Under the pieces are notes generated by a model. The model saw only the letters and a program-made list of their open reading frames with translations, searched no databases and had not been told where the DNA came from. Below are positions 1 to 8,778 of a stretch of DNA of 64,000 nt, piece after piece. The stretch's first letter is position 1. Every line of letters begins with the position of its first letter. The stretch is from JAENVT01 sp963805445 (GTDB taxonomy: Bacteria > Actinomycetota > Acidimicrobiia > Acidimicrobiales > Ilumatobacteraceae), in the NCBI GenBank assembly GCA_963805445.1, contig CAWDUI010000011.1, positions 1 through 64,000 on the forward strand. Reading direction: 5' to 3'. The position numbers and the translations under genes were made by a program.

Positions 1-803
1 CACTCGGGCCTCCGGGCTCCGCTTGGCCGATGGGTCGACGATCTCGGCCGACTTGGTCGTGTCGTCGCTCGGGGTGCCGCAAACCGTGCTGCGACTGTTG
101 CACGACGTGGAGGTCTCGCCGCGTATCCGGGAACGCATCGGGAACATCCACTACGACCGTGGCCAGTTGTGGTGGGCCAACATCGCCATCCACGAGCCAC
201 CGGCGTACTCCGCCGCCGCCGACAACCCCGGGATCGGACCCCAGCCTCGTCTGTATTGGGGTCCGAAGGATCCCGATCACTACGCGACTCGGTACAAGGC
301 GGAGATCTACCTCGACGGCTTGTCGCGGCGCACGTTCGCGCTCACCTCGTGCGACACCTTGTGGGACCCGAGCCGGGCACCGGAAGGCAAGCACATCATC
401 GGTGTCGAGGAGTTCGGCGCGCCGATCCGCTTGTTCGACAAGAGCCAGTGGCGTGAGATCGAGAAGCGCTTCACCCAGCAACTCATCGAGCACTGGTCGC
501 ACTACGCACCGAACATGACACCCGACAACGTGATCGCGATGCGCTCGTACGGCCCGCCCGACATCTTCAATGGGCATCCCGACATGATCGAGGGTGGGTA
601 CTCAGCGGTTCGACCATCGCCTGGCAACAGGGCCGCTACCGTCCGATCCCCGAACTGTCGGGCTACAAGATGTTGCTCGACAACGTGTACAACTGCTCGT
701 CGAACATGCACTCCGGCAGCGGGATCGGCCGAGGGTCGTCGGTCAACTGCTGGAACACCATCGCCGCCGACCTCCGCTCGCTGCGGACAAACCGCCGAGC
801 TAG
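1..803 (+). CDS. FAD-dependent phytoene desaturase-like oxidoreductase, C-terminal part, frameshifted
   Basis: The reading frame is already open at base 2, so the N-terminal FAD-binding Rossmann part lies outside the window. The visible text LADGSTISADLVVSS is the usual CrtI/carotenoid isomerase-type stretch that precedes a conserved substrate domain. The protein ends with STIAWQQGRYRPIP and a Gly/Ser-rich SGSGIGRGSS segment, which resembles the C-terminal FAD-contact region of this family. The frame changes near base 600, and a second change near 780 is needed to reach the TAG at 801-803. That stop overlaps the stop of the convergent MarR gene, which supports the end chosen. The substrate is unknown: carotenoid or other polyprenoid desaturation or isomerisation is the family role, and retinol-saturase-like activity is possible. 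Confidence 0.65.
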
Positions 804-1316
804 GAAGCAGCGGCCCGCCGTGTGGCGGACGAATCAGGTTGCATCGAGTCGGCCCAACCGAAGCGGTCGATGCCCGGTACCTCGCCGGCGGTGACGGCGA
901 AAGAGGTGAGGCTGCGAATCACGTTGCGGCGTTGCTCGGAAGACATGGATGCGACGATGACAGCGATGTCCGCCGGCGATGCTCGGTGACACGCTCGACG
1001 AGGCGCCGTCCCTTGGGCGTGAGGCCGACGGGCATGACGCGGCGATCCGTCGAGACACCCGGGCGTCGCCGAACGAGGCGCTTGAGCTCGAGCCGGTCAC
1101 ACAGACGAGTGGCTGTCGACGGATGGATGTCGAGCGCCACGGCGAGGTCGCCAATGGTGACGGCGTTGGGCGCATCAGCACCACCAACGCCCGGTACTGC
1201 GGCAAGGTGATCTCGTCGACGCCTGCGATCGAGCGGGCGGCCACGCCGACCAGCGCCCGGGACGCAATCAGCAGAGCTTCCGTCGCATTGGCGAGGTCGT
1301 CGTCGGTCTCGGGCAT
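800..1316 (-). CDS. MarR-family transcriptional regulator, two frameshifts
   Basis: The start MPETDDDLANATEALLIASR opens a helical dimerisation region followed by EITLPQYRALVVL. After a shift near 1170 comes the winged-helix core IGDLAVALDIHPSTATRLCD, with the wing RRRPGVSTDRRVMPVGLT. After a second shift near 965 the C-terminal dimerisation helix continues as PADIAVIVASMSSEQRRNVI and ends with a TAG at 800-802. The three pieces make one ordinary MarR protein of about 170 residues, so the breaks look like sequence errors rather than decay. MarR proteins are dimeric repressors that usually sense phenolic or oxidant ligands. The target is unknown. The gene faces the FAD oxidoreductase tail by tail. 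Confidence 0.75.
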
Positions 1317-1478
1317 GGGGCCTCACGCAGTCCGCGTCCCCACGGGCAGCAGGGATGAAGTTCGGCCAGACGGGCGCAATCTGGCCGGCCCGCGTGGGTC
1401 CCGATTTGGCCATGCGACGATCAAATTTTCGAAGTCGGTCGCCGTTGCCTTCCACACCAGCTAGCGTTGAACAAGCGT

Positions 1479-1497
1479 GCCCAACACGTCGTTGGGC
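1479..1497 (+). promoter_or_regulatory. GC-rich stem-loop in the leader of the cold-shock gene
   Basis: GCCCAAC (1479-1485) pairs perfectly with GTTGGGC (1491-1497) around a 5-nt loop, 26 nt before the csp start codon and just before the GGAG ribosome-binding site. Cold-shock mRNAs are known for structured leaders that control stability and translation. That this small hairpin does so here is inference. Confidence 0.4.
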
Positions 1498-1523
1498 CAA
1501 GAAAGCAATCTGGAGTACAGGCA

Positions 1524-1724
1524 ATGGCAACCGGCACCGTGAAGTTCTTCAACGCTCAAAAGGGCTACGGCTTCATTTCTCGAGAGGGCGGCGCCGACGT
1601 GTTCGTGCACTTCTCGAACATCGAAGGCAACGGATACCGCTCGCTCGAAGAGGGCCAGACGGTGGAGTTCGAAGTGGGCCAGGGTCGCAAAGGCGACGAG
1701 GCCCTCAAAGTCACGGTCGTCTGA
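1524..1724 (+). CDS. CspA-family cold-shock protein
   Basis: This 66-residue protein is a single cold-shock domain. It carries RNP1 as KGYGFIS and RNP2 as VFVHFS, the aromatic-rich surfaces that bind single-stranded RNA and DNA. It starts with MATGTVKFFNAQKGYGFI, the standard N-terminus of actinobacterial CspA. The frame is open upstream to 1467, but the ATG at 1524 is preceded by GGAG at a good distance and gives the normal family length. The protein acts in the cytoplasm as an RNA chaperone that melts secondary structure, often at low temperature. It is monocistronic: a hairpin follows the stop, and the next gene is on the other strand. The leader also has a short hairpin. Confidence 0.95.
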   Translation: MATGTVKFFNAQKGYGFISREGGADVFVHFSNIEGNGYRSLEEGQTVEFEVGQGRKGDEALKVTVV

Positions 1725-1741
1725 CCACTCCGCGCAGAAGT

Positions 1742-1758
1742 CGTGCGTCGAACGCACG
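1742..1758 (+). terminator. Hairpin after csp, possible terminator
   Basis: CGTGCGT and ACGCACG form a perfect 7-bp stem around a 3-nt loop, 17 nt after the csp stop. There is no T-run, as is common in high-GC actinobacteria. The convergent LLM gene ends at 1855, so a terminator is expected here. Confidence 0.45.
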
Positions 1759-1854
1759 GCATGCAGCTGACGATTGACAAGTACAACCCGATGGTCGCCA
1801 CGCTCGACGTCGCGACCTCGACCTCGTTCCTGGTCGGGTCGACGATGGCGCCGC

Positions 1855-2792
1855 TCAATGACCGGCGAGTTCGGCAACGACCGGGGCGAACGACTCGACA
1901 TCCTCGGCGCCGACGATCACGTACGTGAAGCCCCAACGTTCGCGGCGGCGCAGGAGATCGTCGATCATCTCGGCCGGCGTGCCGACCAAGGCAAACGGTG
2001 ACTCGACCACGAGGGCCGGATCGACTTGCACGAAGTCGGCGACTTGCTGGATGGCGGCTTGGCGATCATCGGTGACGTTGAACCATGAAGGCGCGGATGT
2101 TGAACTCGATGTCGTCGACGCGGTCACCCGCCGCGGCATGAACGATGCCGACCTTCTGTCGACGGCTTCGGCCGTCATCGAAGCGATGCTTCCGGCCCGA
2201 CGACGCCGTGGGCGAGCTGCCGTTAATACCGACGATGTCGGCTTCGCGGGCAGCAATCGACAACACCCGCTTGCCGCCGCCACCGATCAGCAACGGGGGG
2301 CACGGCGCCTGCACAGGTCGTCGGCGTGCCGTCGAAATCGGTGATCGTGTAGTGCTGGCCGGTGAGCGAGAAGGCCTCGCCCGACATCGCGCCCTTGATC
2401 ACGGCCAGTCCTTCCTCGAACCGATCGACTCGGATCTTGTTGGAGTCGAGACGGAATGCCCGCTTGCTCGTAGTCGCTCGCCATCCAGCCGGCGCCGATC
2501 CCGATCTCGAGGCGCCCGTCCTGACAGCACGTCGATGGTCGCCAGTTCCTTGGCCAACACGACCGGATGCTTGTAGTCGTTGTCCCAGACCAACGCGCCG
2601 ACCCGAAGAGTGGTGGTGACTGCGGCGGCGGCCATCAGGGCCGGTACGGGGGCGAACTGGTCGCCGAAATGATCGGGCATGGTCAGGGTGCTGTAGCCGA
2701 GCCTTCGGCTCTGCGGGCGAGTGCGATCCACTCGGCCGCTCGGCGGCTGTGGATGCCTGCACTCCGAAGCGGAATGGAGTGCTTCGAGTCAT
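1855..2792 (-). CDS. LLM-class F420-dependent oxidoreductase (MSMEG_2516-like), several frameshifts
   Basis: Pieces in three minus-strand frames join into one luciferase-like TIM-barrel protein of about 310 residues. They are MTRSTPFRFGVQ, then LGYSTLTMPDHFGDQFAPVP, VGALVWDNDYKHPVVLAKEL, LDSNKIRVDRFEEGLAVIKG, PPLLIGGGGKRVLSIAARE, and a last piece that ends ERWGFTYVIVGAEDVESF. The order and wording match the F420-dependent oxidoreductase subfamily described from mycobacteria (MSMEG_2516 type), which uses reduced deazaflavin F420 as hydride donor. About five frame changes are needed, so this is one of the most damaged genes here. All the conserved blocks survive, which argues for sequencing error rather than pseudogenisation. 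The substrate is unknown. Confidence 0.75.
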
Positions 2793-2852
2793 GCGGGTGA
2801 AGCTAACGGGTGCCGATCATCGACAACGGCACGCAACTAGCCTGCGGACTGC

Positions 2853-5168
2853 GTGCGTCTCATTGCCTGGCTTCTCCGTTTTGTGGCCATCATCGTCGCC
2901 GGAGCCTTGCTGACCACTGCGGTCGTGGTGGGTGCCGGGCCGCGGCTGTGGCGTATCGCCAACGCACACGACCAGATGCCGGTGGACCTGCCGGCGTTCC
3001 AGTCGCTGTCGCAGCGCAGCTATGTGTACGACGTCGTGGGCAATGTGATCGCCGTGTTCGAGCGCGAAAACAGCCAACCGATCACTCTCTCCCAAGTGCC
3101 GCCACCGGTGCTGAACGCGTTCTTGGCGGTCGAGGACGAGCAGTTCTACCTTCACCATGGCGTCAACCTCCGCGGCTTCGCACGCGCCTTGCTGTCGAAC
3201 TTCTCCAGTGACGCCCCACGGCAAGGCGCCAGCACGATCAGTCAGCAGGTGGTGAAGAACGAGTTCTTGGCCGGTCTGCCACGAGACGGTCGCTACAAGG
3301 GGCTTCAGGCCCACTACGCCACGATGCTCGAGAAGAAGATGAGCAAGGACGCAATCCTCGAGCGGTACATCAACACCGTGTTCTTCGGGAACAACGCCTA
3401 TGGCTTGCAGGCTGCCGCCGAGGTGTACTTCGGTAAGAACGTCGGCGAGCTGACGATGATCCAAGGAGCGTTCCTCGCCGGTCTCGTGCGGTCGCCATCG
3501 GGGTTCGACCCGATCCGCCACTCGGAGCGGGCCCGTGCCCGGTTCCGTCAAGTGACCGAGCGGCTGGCCGACGTGGGTCTGCTGGCGCCCGTGGTCGGCT
3601 CGTTGCTGGGCTCGATGTGGCGCATGCCCGAGCATGTGCTCACCATTCCCACCTACACCACCAAGCCGACTTACTACACCGAGGCGATCAAGGATTACCT
3701 GCTACATCGGGCAGCCTTCCTGGGCGACGAGCAGCAGCGGGCCAACCTGTTGTATCGAGGTGGACTGGAGATCCACTCGACGTTCGACCCCAACTTGCAG
3801 GCGCTCGCCGAGCAAGCGCACGAGGTGCTGCCGAAGACCAGCGTCGGCATCGAGAACGCGATCCTGACGCTCGACACCAAGACCGGTGCGATCCGATCCA
3901 TGGTCGGTGGCAGCGGCTTCCAGCCGCGCATCAACGAGATCAACATGGCGTTGGTCCCCCGCCAGACCGGGTCGAGCGTCAAGATCTTCATCCTTGCCGC
4001 CGCGCTTGAAGCGGGCGTCCAAGCCAACGATGTGATCGACGGGACATCACCGTGCGCGCTGCCCGATCCGAACACACCCGGCGTGCCGTTCCTGATCACC
4101 GATGCGGTGTCGAAGCCCGTCGGGCCATTGGAGAACATGACCTGGTCGTCGATCAACTGCGCCTTCGGGCGATTGTCGCAGATCGTCGGCTTGCACCGCG
4201 TCGTCGACACGATGTACCGCATGGCCGACTCGCCGTACCTGCGGCCCGGCCTGGCCGGCCGCGTTCCGATCGAGCCGCACGCCTCGCTGGCGACCGGCGC
4301 CAACCCGATGTCGCCGCTCGACATGGCCTCGGGGATGCAAACCATCGCCAACCAGGGCTTGCACCACGATCCGTACTACGTCGACTACATCGACCGCTCC
4401 GATGGCACCCGGCTGTACACCCACGACGATCCCGGTGTGCAGGTGCTCGATCCCAACGTCGCGCTGACGGAGGTGGCCGTGCTCAAGGGAGTGCTCACCA
4501 AGGGCACGGCCCGCCGATCGTTGGCCGAGTTCCCGTACCCCGCTGCCGGCAAGACCGGGACGCAGACCTTCAACACCAACTCGTGGTTCGTCGGGGCGAC
4601 ACCGGAGTTGACGACTGCGGTGTGGGTCGGCGATCCGGATGCCTACACGCCGATGGTCTGTGGGGTCAGGATCAATGGAGTCCCTACCTGCAACACGCAA
4701 GAGTTCGTCGATGCCGATGGCATCAGAGAGGTGCAGGGCGGCACGTATCCGGCGCGGATCTGGGGGGCCTTCATGGAGCCCGCGGTCGCTGCGCTTCCTT
4801 TGGAGGATTGGGCTGCGCCGCCCACGCCGGAGCGCAAGCCCGTGCGGTTGTACCTGCCCGGGAACGAGTGCCTCGCCAAGCTCGTCACGGGCACGCTGTC
4901 GACGCCTGGTGGCAGCACGACGACATCGATCTCCACGCTCCCGCCGGACCCAGAGGGATCGACGCCGCCAACCACTGCTGCGCCGAAGCCGGTGCTGAAG
5001 GTGATCCCCAGCGACACCACCATTCCGCCCGATGTCGTCGACCCGAAGGCGCCGTTCCCCACCGTGCCGATCTCGGGAACCATCGTCTACACCTGCGACA
5101 AGCCGCCGAGTGGAGTGATCATCACCGGCAAGAAGACCCAGGCCACGACGACGACCCAAAGTCCCTGA
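2853..5168 (+). CDS. Class A penicillin-binding protein (transglycosylase/transpeptidase)
   Basis: This intact 771-residue bifunctional peptidoglycan synthase starts at GTG and has one N-terminal membrane anchor (about residues 6-28). The GT51 glycosyltransferase domain follows, with catalytic Glu94 in EDEQFYLHHG and the QGASTISQQ motif. The transpeptidase domain has the active-site SxxK at Ser374-Lys377 (GSSVK), an SxN-type WSSINC motif, and KTGTQ at 567-571. The last 100 or so residues are rich in Thr, Ser and Pro, a flexible extracytoplasmic tail common in actinobacterial PonA-type proteins. The protein polymerises lipid II and cross-links stem peptides outside the membrane. It stands alone as a transcription unit, about 50 nt before the zinc-ribbon gene. 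Confidence 0.95.
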   Translation: MRLIAWLLRFVAIIVAGALLTTAVVVGAGPRLWRIANAHDQMPVDLPAFQSLSQRSYVYDVVGNVIAVFERENSQPITLSQVPPPVLNAFLAVEDEQFYLHHGVNLRGFARALLSNFSSDAPRQGASTISQQVVKNEFLAGLPRDGRYKGLQAHYATMLEKKMSKDAILERYINTVFFGNNAYGLQAAAEVYFGKNVGELTMIQGAFLAGLVRSPSGFDPIRHSERARARFRQVTERLADVGLLAPVVGSLLGSMWRMPEHVLTIPTYTTKPTYYTEAIKDYLLHRAAFLGDEQQRANLLYRGGLEIHSTFDPNLQALAEQAHEVLPKTSVGIENAILTLDTKTGAIRSMVGGSGFQPRINEINMALVPRQTGSSVKIFILAAALEAGVQANDVIDGTSPCALPDPNTPGVPFLITDAVSKPVGPLENMTWSSINCAFGRLSQIVGLHRVVDTMYRMADSPYLRPGLAGRVPIEPHASLATGANPMSPLDMASGMQTIANQGLHHDPYYVDYIDRSDGTRLYTHDDPGVQVLDPNVALTEVAVLKGVLTKGTARRSLAEFPYPAAGKTGTQTFNTNSWFVGATPELTTAVWVGDPDAYTPMVCGVRINGVPTCNTQEFVDADGIREVQGGTYPARIWGAFMEPAVAALPLEDWAAPPTPERKPVRLYLPGNECLAKLVTGTLSTPGGSTTTSISTLPPDPEGSTPPTTAAPKPVLKVIPSDTTIPPDVVDPKAPFPTVPISGTIVYTCDKPPSGVIITGKKTQATTTTQSP

Positions 5169-5218
5169 TAATCAACTCGCACCGCGGCATATCGCCCCGT
5201 CGCTGGTAAGAAGAAGCC

Positions 5219-5923
5219 GTGAACGGCGACGCACTGTGGGAACTCCAGCAACTCGACACCTCATTGCACCAACTGCAGCGTCGCCTCACGAGGTTGCCGG
5301 AGGCCGAGGCCTTCGCTGAAGCCGAGCGGGGCATGGCCGCACACCGCGCCGGAATCGCCACGGCAGCCACGCAACTCAGCGAGGCCGAGACCACGATCGA
5401 GATGATCGAGCACGAGGCCGAGCAACTCACCGCCAAGCGCACCCGGCTCGAGCAGCAGCTGAAGATCGTCACCGAGACGCGCCAGGCCGATGCGCTGAGC
5501 CACGAGATCGAGGTGCTCAACGCGCATCGCGACGAGCTCGATGACCGCGAGTTGGAGGCGATGGAGCAGCAGTCGGCTGCTGAGCAACGCCTCGCCGAGC
5601 TCGCTGCCGAGGAGGATGCGGTCGTGGCGATCTGCGAGGCCGCCGCCGCGCAGCTTGCCGTCGCCAAAGGCGCCGGAGCCGACGAGGAAGCCGAGCTCAC
5701 CGCGAGGTATGAGGCCGCCCGCGCCGCGCTGACCGGTGAGGAAGTCGCGCTCTACGACGCGCAGCGTGCCCGTCACGATGGGATCGGCATCGCCAAGCTC
5801 GTCGGGCTGAGATGCGACGGCTGCCATCTCGACCTGTCGCGGGCCGAGGTCGATGGCTTCAAGTCGCTGCCGGCCGGTGAACTCGTCGATTGCCCGCAAT
5901 GCGGGCGCGTGCTGGTCCGCTGA
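5219..5923 (+). CDS. Coiled-coil protein with C-terminal C4 zinc ribbon (DUF164/CT398 type)
   Basis: This 234-residue protein starts at GTG. Residues 1 to about 180 are almost continuous Ala/Glu/Leu/Arg-rich heptads and should form a long antiparallel coiled coil. The C-terminus has two CxxC knuckles, CDGCHLDLSR and DCPQCGRV, typical of the zf-RING_7 zinc ribbon. In mycobacteria the orthologue (Rv2229c type) sits next to a phosphatase or RNase H-phosphatase gene. Here a histidine phosphatase gene lies two genes downstream, so the neighbourhood is conserved. The molecular role is not established; a nucleic-acid or protein scaffold is the usual suggestion. Confidence 0.85.
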   Translation: MNGDALWELQQLDTSLHQLQRRLTRLPEAEAFAEAERGMAAHRAGIATAATQLSEAETTIEMIEHEAEQLTAKRTRLEQQLKIVTETRQADALSHEIEVLNAHRDELDDRELEAMEQQSAAEQRLAELAAEEDAVVAICEAAAAQLAVAKGAGADEEAELTARYEAARAALTGEEVALYDAQRARHDGIGIAKLVGLRCDGCHLDLSRAEVDGFKSLPAGELVDCPQCGRVLVR

Positions 5924-5929
5924 CGCCGC

Positions 5930-6409
5930 ATGTTCTTGTGGTTCATCGGCACGTCGGTCGTCACGGTGTGGTACGTCTTTCGTGATCCGCGCTTCGACTA
6001 CCGGATGTTGGCGGTCGGTTCGGTGGTACCCGACATCATCGACCTCCCGAACGGCCATGTCCGCTGGGCACACAGCCTGACGGTGTCGGTGGGCGTGCTG
6101 GTGGTGGTGATGTTGGTGACCGCGGGGCGCAAGCCGATCCGCAGGTTGCTGCTCGCCGTGCCGATCGGCATGCTGCTCCACCTCGTTTGGGACGGCGCGT
6201 TCGCTTCGACGAAGGTGTTCTGGTGGCCGTTCACCGGGTCGTGGGGGAGCGTGCGCGTGCCGTCGCTGCAGCGCGGGTGGTCGAACCTCGCCTTCGAGGC
6301 TGTAGGCGCTGTGCTGCTGGCGTGGATGTGGCGTCGATGCGAGCTGTCGGATGCGCAACGCCGGAGCGCGTTGATCCACCACGGCCTGCTGATGCAGCCA
6401 GCCACGTAG
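5930..6409 (+). CDS. Small membrane protein, metal-dependent hydrolase-like (YdjM/DUF457 type)
   Basis: This 159-residue protein has about four hydrophobic segments, starting with MFLWFIGTSVVTVWYVF. It carries the acidic and His motifs SVVPDIIDLPNG, WAHSLTVS and LLHLVWDGAF, placed as in the membrane-bound YdjM/DUF457 putative hydrolases, where His and Asp residues are thought to bind metal. It begins 6 nt after the zinc-ribbon gene and lies 33 nt before the phosphatase gene, so the three are probably co-transcribed. The catalytic activity is unproven even for the family. Confidence 0.6.
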   Translation: MFLWFIGTSVVTVWYVFRDPRFDYRMLAVGSVVPDIIDLPNGHVRWAHSLTVSVGVLVVVMLVTAGRKPIRRLLLAVPIGMLLHLVWDGAFASTKVFWWPFTGSWGSVRVPSLQRGWSNLAFEAVGAVLLAWMWRRCELSDAQRRSALIHHGLLMQPAT

Positions 6410-6442
6410 CTGCCGCGTCTCACGATCTGATTCACTGTTCGG

Positions 6443-7042
6443 GTGCTCGCGCTCGTTCGTCATGGTCGCACGGAGGCCAACGCCGCCCGGAAGCTGCAAG
6501 GTCTGCTCGACCTCCCGCTCGACGAGGTCGGGCATGCCCAGGCTGCAGGTGTCGCCGGCTGGCTCGGCGAACCTGATCGCGTGATCAGCTCGCCGCTGGT
6601 GCGGGCCCGCCAGACGGCTGAAGCGTTCGGGATGCCCTACGAGGTTGACGACCGTTGGGTCGAGCTCGACTTCGGGAGCCTCGACGGCGTGCCGCTCTCG
6701 GAGGTCGACGACGAGGTCTGGGCGACGTGGCGCACGGACCCGCACTACCGGGTCGGTGGAGGCGAGACCATGCAGGAGATGCACAACCGCGTCGTCGCTG
6801 CTGCGGAGGAGTTGCTGGTCGATGCCAAGGACCAACTGATCGTGGTGACATCGCACGTCTCACCGATCAAGGCAGCCGTCACGTGGGCGCTCGGTGTCGA
6901 CGTCAACGTCGGCTGGCGGTGCCATCTCGATCAGGCCTCGGTCTGTCGGATCCTCGCCGGCCCGAACGGACCCGTGCTGCTCGGCTACAACGAGACCCGT
7001 CGGCACGACACGTCGTGGCAACCGCTTGGGTCGCGTCGCTGA
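6443..7042 (+). CDS. Histidine phosphatase family protein (phosphoglycerate mutase-like)
   Basis: This 199-residue protein belongs to the branch-1 histidine phosphatase superfamily. The phospho-accepting His7 is in LVRHGRTEAN, Glu in WVELDFGSLDG follows, and the second catalytic His (about 138) is in VTSHVSPIKAAV. The family includes CobC-type alpha-ribazole phosphatase, acid phosphatases and broad-specificity sugar phosphatases. Specificity cannot be read from the sequence. In M. tuberculosis the zinc-ribbon neighbour is followed by a fused RNase H/CobC-like phosphatase; here only the phosphatase half is present. GTG is the start because it places the RHG motif at the usual positions 6-8. 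Confidence 0.9.
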   Translation: MLALVRHGRTEANAARKLQGLLDLPLDEVGHAQAAGVAGWLGEPDRVISSPLVRARQTAEAFGMPYEVDDRWVELDFGSLDGVPLSEVDDEVWATWRTDPHYRVGGGETMQEMHNRVVAAAEELLVDAKDQLIVVTSHVSPIKAAVTWALGVDVNVGWRCHLDQASVCRILAGPNGPVLLGYNETRRHDTSWQPLGSRR

Positions 7043-7043
7043 C

Positions 7044-7669
7044 TCAGACGATGTAGCTGCGCTGACCGCGCCCAGGTGGCGAGATCGGGGCTGTAGTCGC
7101 AATAAATGCGCTTGTAGCCCGACGGGAGATCATCGAACGCGGCCACCTGCGCCTCCTCATCAGCCGTCCAGAACCACTGCAGCCACTGGTTGGCCGCGTC
7201 GGTCTCGCTGCCGTCGATCGAGGTCCCCACCTCGCCGCCCTCGTTGCCGAAGTCCGTCTGAGCGGCGTTGACGCCGAGCAGCTCACCCCCGGCCGCGGCG
7301 AGATCGACGACCCGGCACGCCGCCCAGAAGCACTGGCCGCGCACGCCGGCATCGAACAGTTCGCCGAGTGTCATCGATCCGCCACTGAGCACGATCTGGT
7401 CGACGTCGGCGGGGGACTGCTGGATGTTGAGGTCCTCCGGGTCATACAGGGTGTAGTTCCAGACAGACTGGCCGGCGAAGACCGACTGGCTCCGGCTGAG
7501 CGTTGTCGAACGCTGCGGACATCGTCTCGATGTCGCCGCCGATGTCGTCGAGCAACGCCTTGAGGTTCTCGGTGTAGAAGTGGATCTCGGTATTGTCGGG
7601 CACCGTGACCATCGGTGGATTCGTGTTGGTGTCGAACCCGCCGTGCCCGCTGAAAACGACCTTACCCAT
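7044..7669 (-). CDS. Stv-like putative adhesin domain protein, frameshifted
   Basis: The start MGKVVFSGHGGFD follows a strong GGAG site. The text TVPDNTEIHFYTENLKALLD, WNYTLYDPEDLNIQQSP and GQCFWAACRVVDL matches the single-domain Stv family (putative adhesin). There the SGHG and WAACR motifs form a hydrolase-like core. A frame change near 7505 links the two halves. Another near 7065 is needed to reach the stop at 7044, giving about 208 residues. The C-terminal part, rich in Asp, Gln and Trp, is not recognised. The function is unknown, and in other bacteria such genes are often near secretion or toxin loci. Nothing of that kind is visible here. Confidence 0.55.
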
Positions 7670-7751
7670 GCCGGTCTCCTTCCTCGTACGGCGTGCGACC
7701 GTAGTCGCACCCGGCCGAGGAGGGCTGCCTCAATGTGCAGTTAGACGGGCA

Positions 7752-8192
7752 TCACGTGTGACGGGTGATCGAGCGCCCACTGACCACGCTCGGCACGATC
7801 ATCATCCACCGATCGATCGGCCCCGGTGCCCACGGGTGCGTCGGAAGCGCTGCCAGCCGGTCACGGGCGGCCTCGTCGACGACCTCCCACAGGTTGCCGC
7901 GGACCAGCACGCTCCACCCCGACTCGGCGACCGGGTCCACGTGGTCGGCCTCGAACGCCACGCGGGCGCCTTCACCGAGGTTGTGCAGCATCGAATCGCC
8001 GGCGGTGCGGAAGGCGATGTTGCCGTCCATCGCCACACAATTCACGGGCAGCACCATCGGCTCGCCGTCGTAGACGAACCCGACGCGACCCACGGCGACG
8101 CGAGTGACAAGACGCCAGCACACCTCAACTTCGAGGTCGTCGTAGTTGACGACGTAATGCTGTTCATCTGCGGAGTTTGATAGTTGCCTCAC
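7752..8192 (-). CDS. Pyridoxamine 5'-phosphate oxidase-family FMN split-barrel protein
   Basis: This 146-residue protein is a split beta-barrel. RVAVGRVGFVYDGEPMVLPV is the typical first strand pair, NIAFRTAGDSMLHNLGEG is the phosphate/FMN-contact strand, and VAFEADHVDP and GWSVLVRGNLWEV follow. This matches the Pyridox_ox_2 group of actinobacteria, whose members bind FMN, F420 or heme-related ligands. Few have a proven reaction, and real pyridoxamine oxidase (PdxH) is longer. The gene is monocistronic. The roughly 250 nt upstream hold a GC-rich hairpin (8268-8285) but no other convincing gene. Confidence 0.8.
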   Translation of the reverse strand: MRQLSNSADEQHYVVNYDDLEVEVCWRLVTRVAVGRVGFVYDGEPMVLPVNCVAMDGNIAFRTAGDSMLHNLGEGARVAFEADHVDPVAESGWSVLVRGNLWEVVDEAARDRLAALPTHPWAPGPIDRWMMIVPSVVSGRSITRHT

Positions 8193-8372
8193 GCCGTAAA
8201 TCGTGGGCCACCTCCTCCATTCGAACCAGGGCCGAAAGACTCTCTCTGGTAGGCGCTGCCGCTCGAGGCCCCCAGCGGAGGGGGCGAGTGTTCACCCGCG
8301 CAGAGCATCGGGAACCTTCATTCAGTCGCCCGAAGGAATTTCTGAGGCCGAACTGGAACGGCCACGTTGCCG

Positions 8373-8421
8373 GAAGTGTGTCAGTTCGATGCACCCACTC
8401 CGCATCGAACCAGCACACTTC
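8373..8421. repeat. Palindromic element, copy 1
   Basis: Two 20-nt arms, starting GAAGTGTGTC and ending GCACACTTC, are nearly complementary (8373-8392 with 8402-8421) around a 9-nt loop. The left arm is identical at 19 of 20 bases to that of copy 2 at 8779. The loops also have the same length and similar C-rich sequence. The element ends 28 nt from the stop of the small ORF at 8449. Confidence 0.7.
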
Positions 8422-8448
8422 GGACGAAGATGGCGCCGTCGCGTGGCG

Positions 8449-8673
8449 TCAGCGGTGGAGAACAACGTTGATCGAAGCGAGTGCCTCGGCCATCGCATCG
8501 GTGATGTGGCCGGGGCGGTGGACGACCGTTGTCGGGGCGACGCCGACGCAATACATGGTGATCCCGGCTCTGTACACAGCGACGGTGTCGAACTCGCTGC
8601 GGTGTTCATGAACCCACGCCTCGAGCGCGTCGTGCTCGACCTCGGGAAGCGTCGTCCGCATCTCGATCTTCAC
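8449..8673 (-). CDS. Small hypothetical protein between two palindromes
   Basis: This 74-residue ORF starts at GTG with a GAGGGAG sequence about 11 nt upstream; the ATG at 8661 is an alternative start. The product begins VKIEMRTTLPEVEHDALEAW and contains VAVYRAGITMYCVGVAP and HITDAMAEALASINVVL, so it looks like a short alpha/beta protein. I do not recognise a family. It is bracketed by two copies of the same palindrome, 28 nt downstream and 106 nt upstream, which sets it apart from the rest of the window. The codon pattern is acceptable for this GC content, but no homology can be claimed. Confidence 0.4.
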   Translation of the reverse strand: MKIEMRTTLPEVEHDALEAWVHEHRSEFDTVAVYRAGITMYCVGVAPTTVVHRPGHITDAMAEALASINVVLHR

Positions 8674-8778
8674 GTCGTCAGGAACTCCCTCTGCCGCGCT
8701 ACGTCGGCACACCCAGCGTAGGGCCAAGACGACGCCCACCTCGCCAAAGCGGTCGTTGCCGGGTCGAGTCCAGTGACG

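Noticed and set aside
5261..6856. 531-codon open frame on the minus strand
   Set aside because: It is antisense to the zinc-ribbon, membrane and phosphatase genes. The high GC content keeps antisense frames open, and its product is His/Arg-rich without domains.
8268..8285. GCCCCC/GGGGGC stem
   Set aside because: Short, with no gene end nearby on either strand at a useful distance; not enough to call a terminator.
8164..8418. 84-codon minus-strand frame upstream of the FMN protein gene
   Set aside because: It overlaps the real gene, runs through a palindrome arm, and shows no domain or start signal; probably the promoter region.
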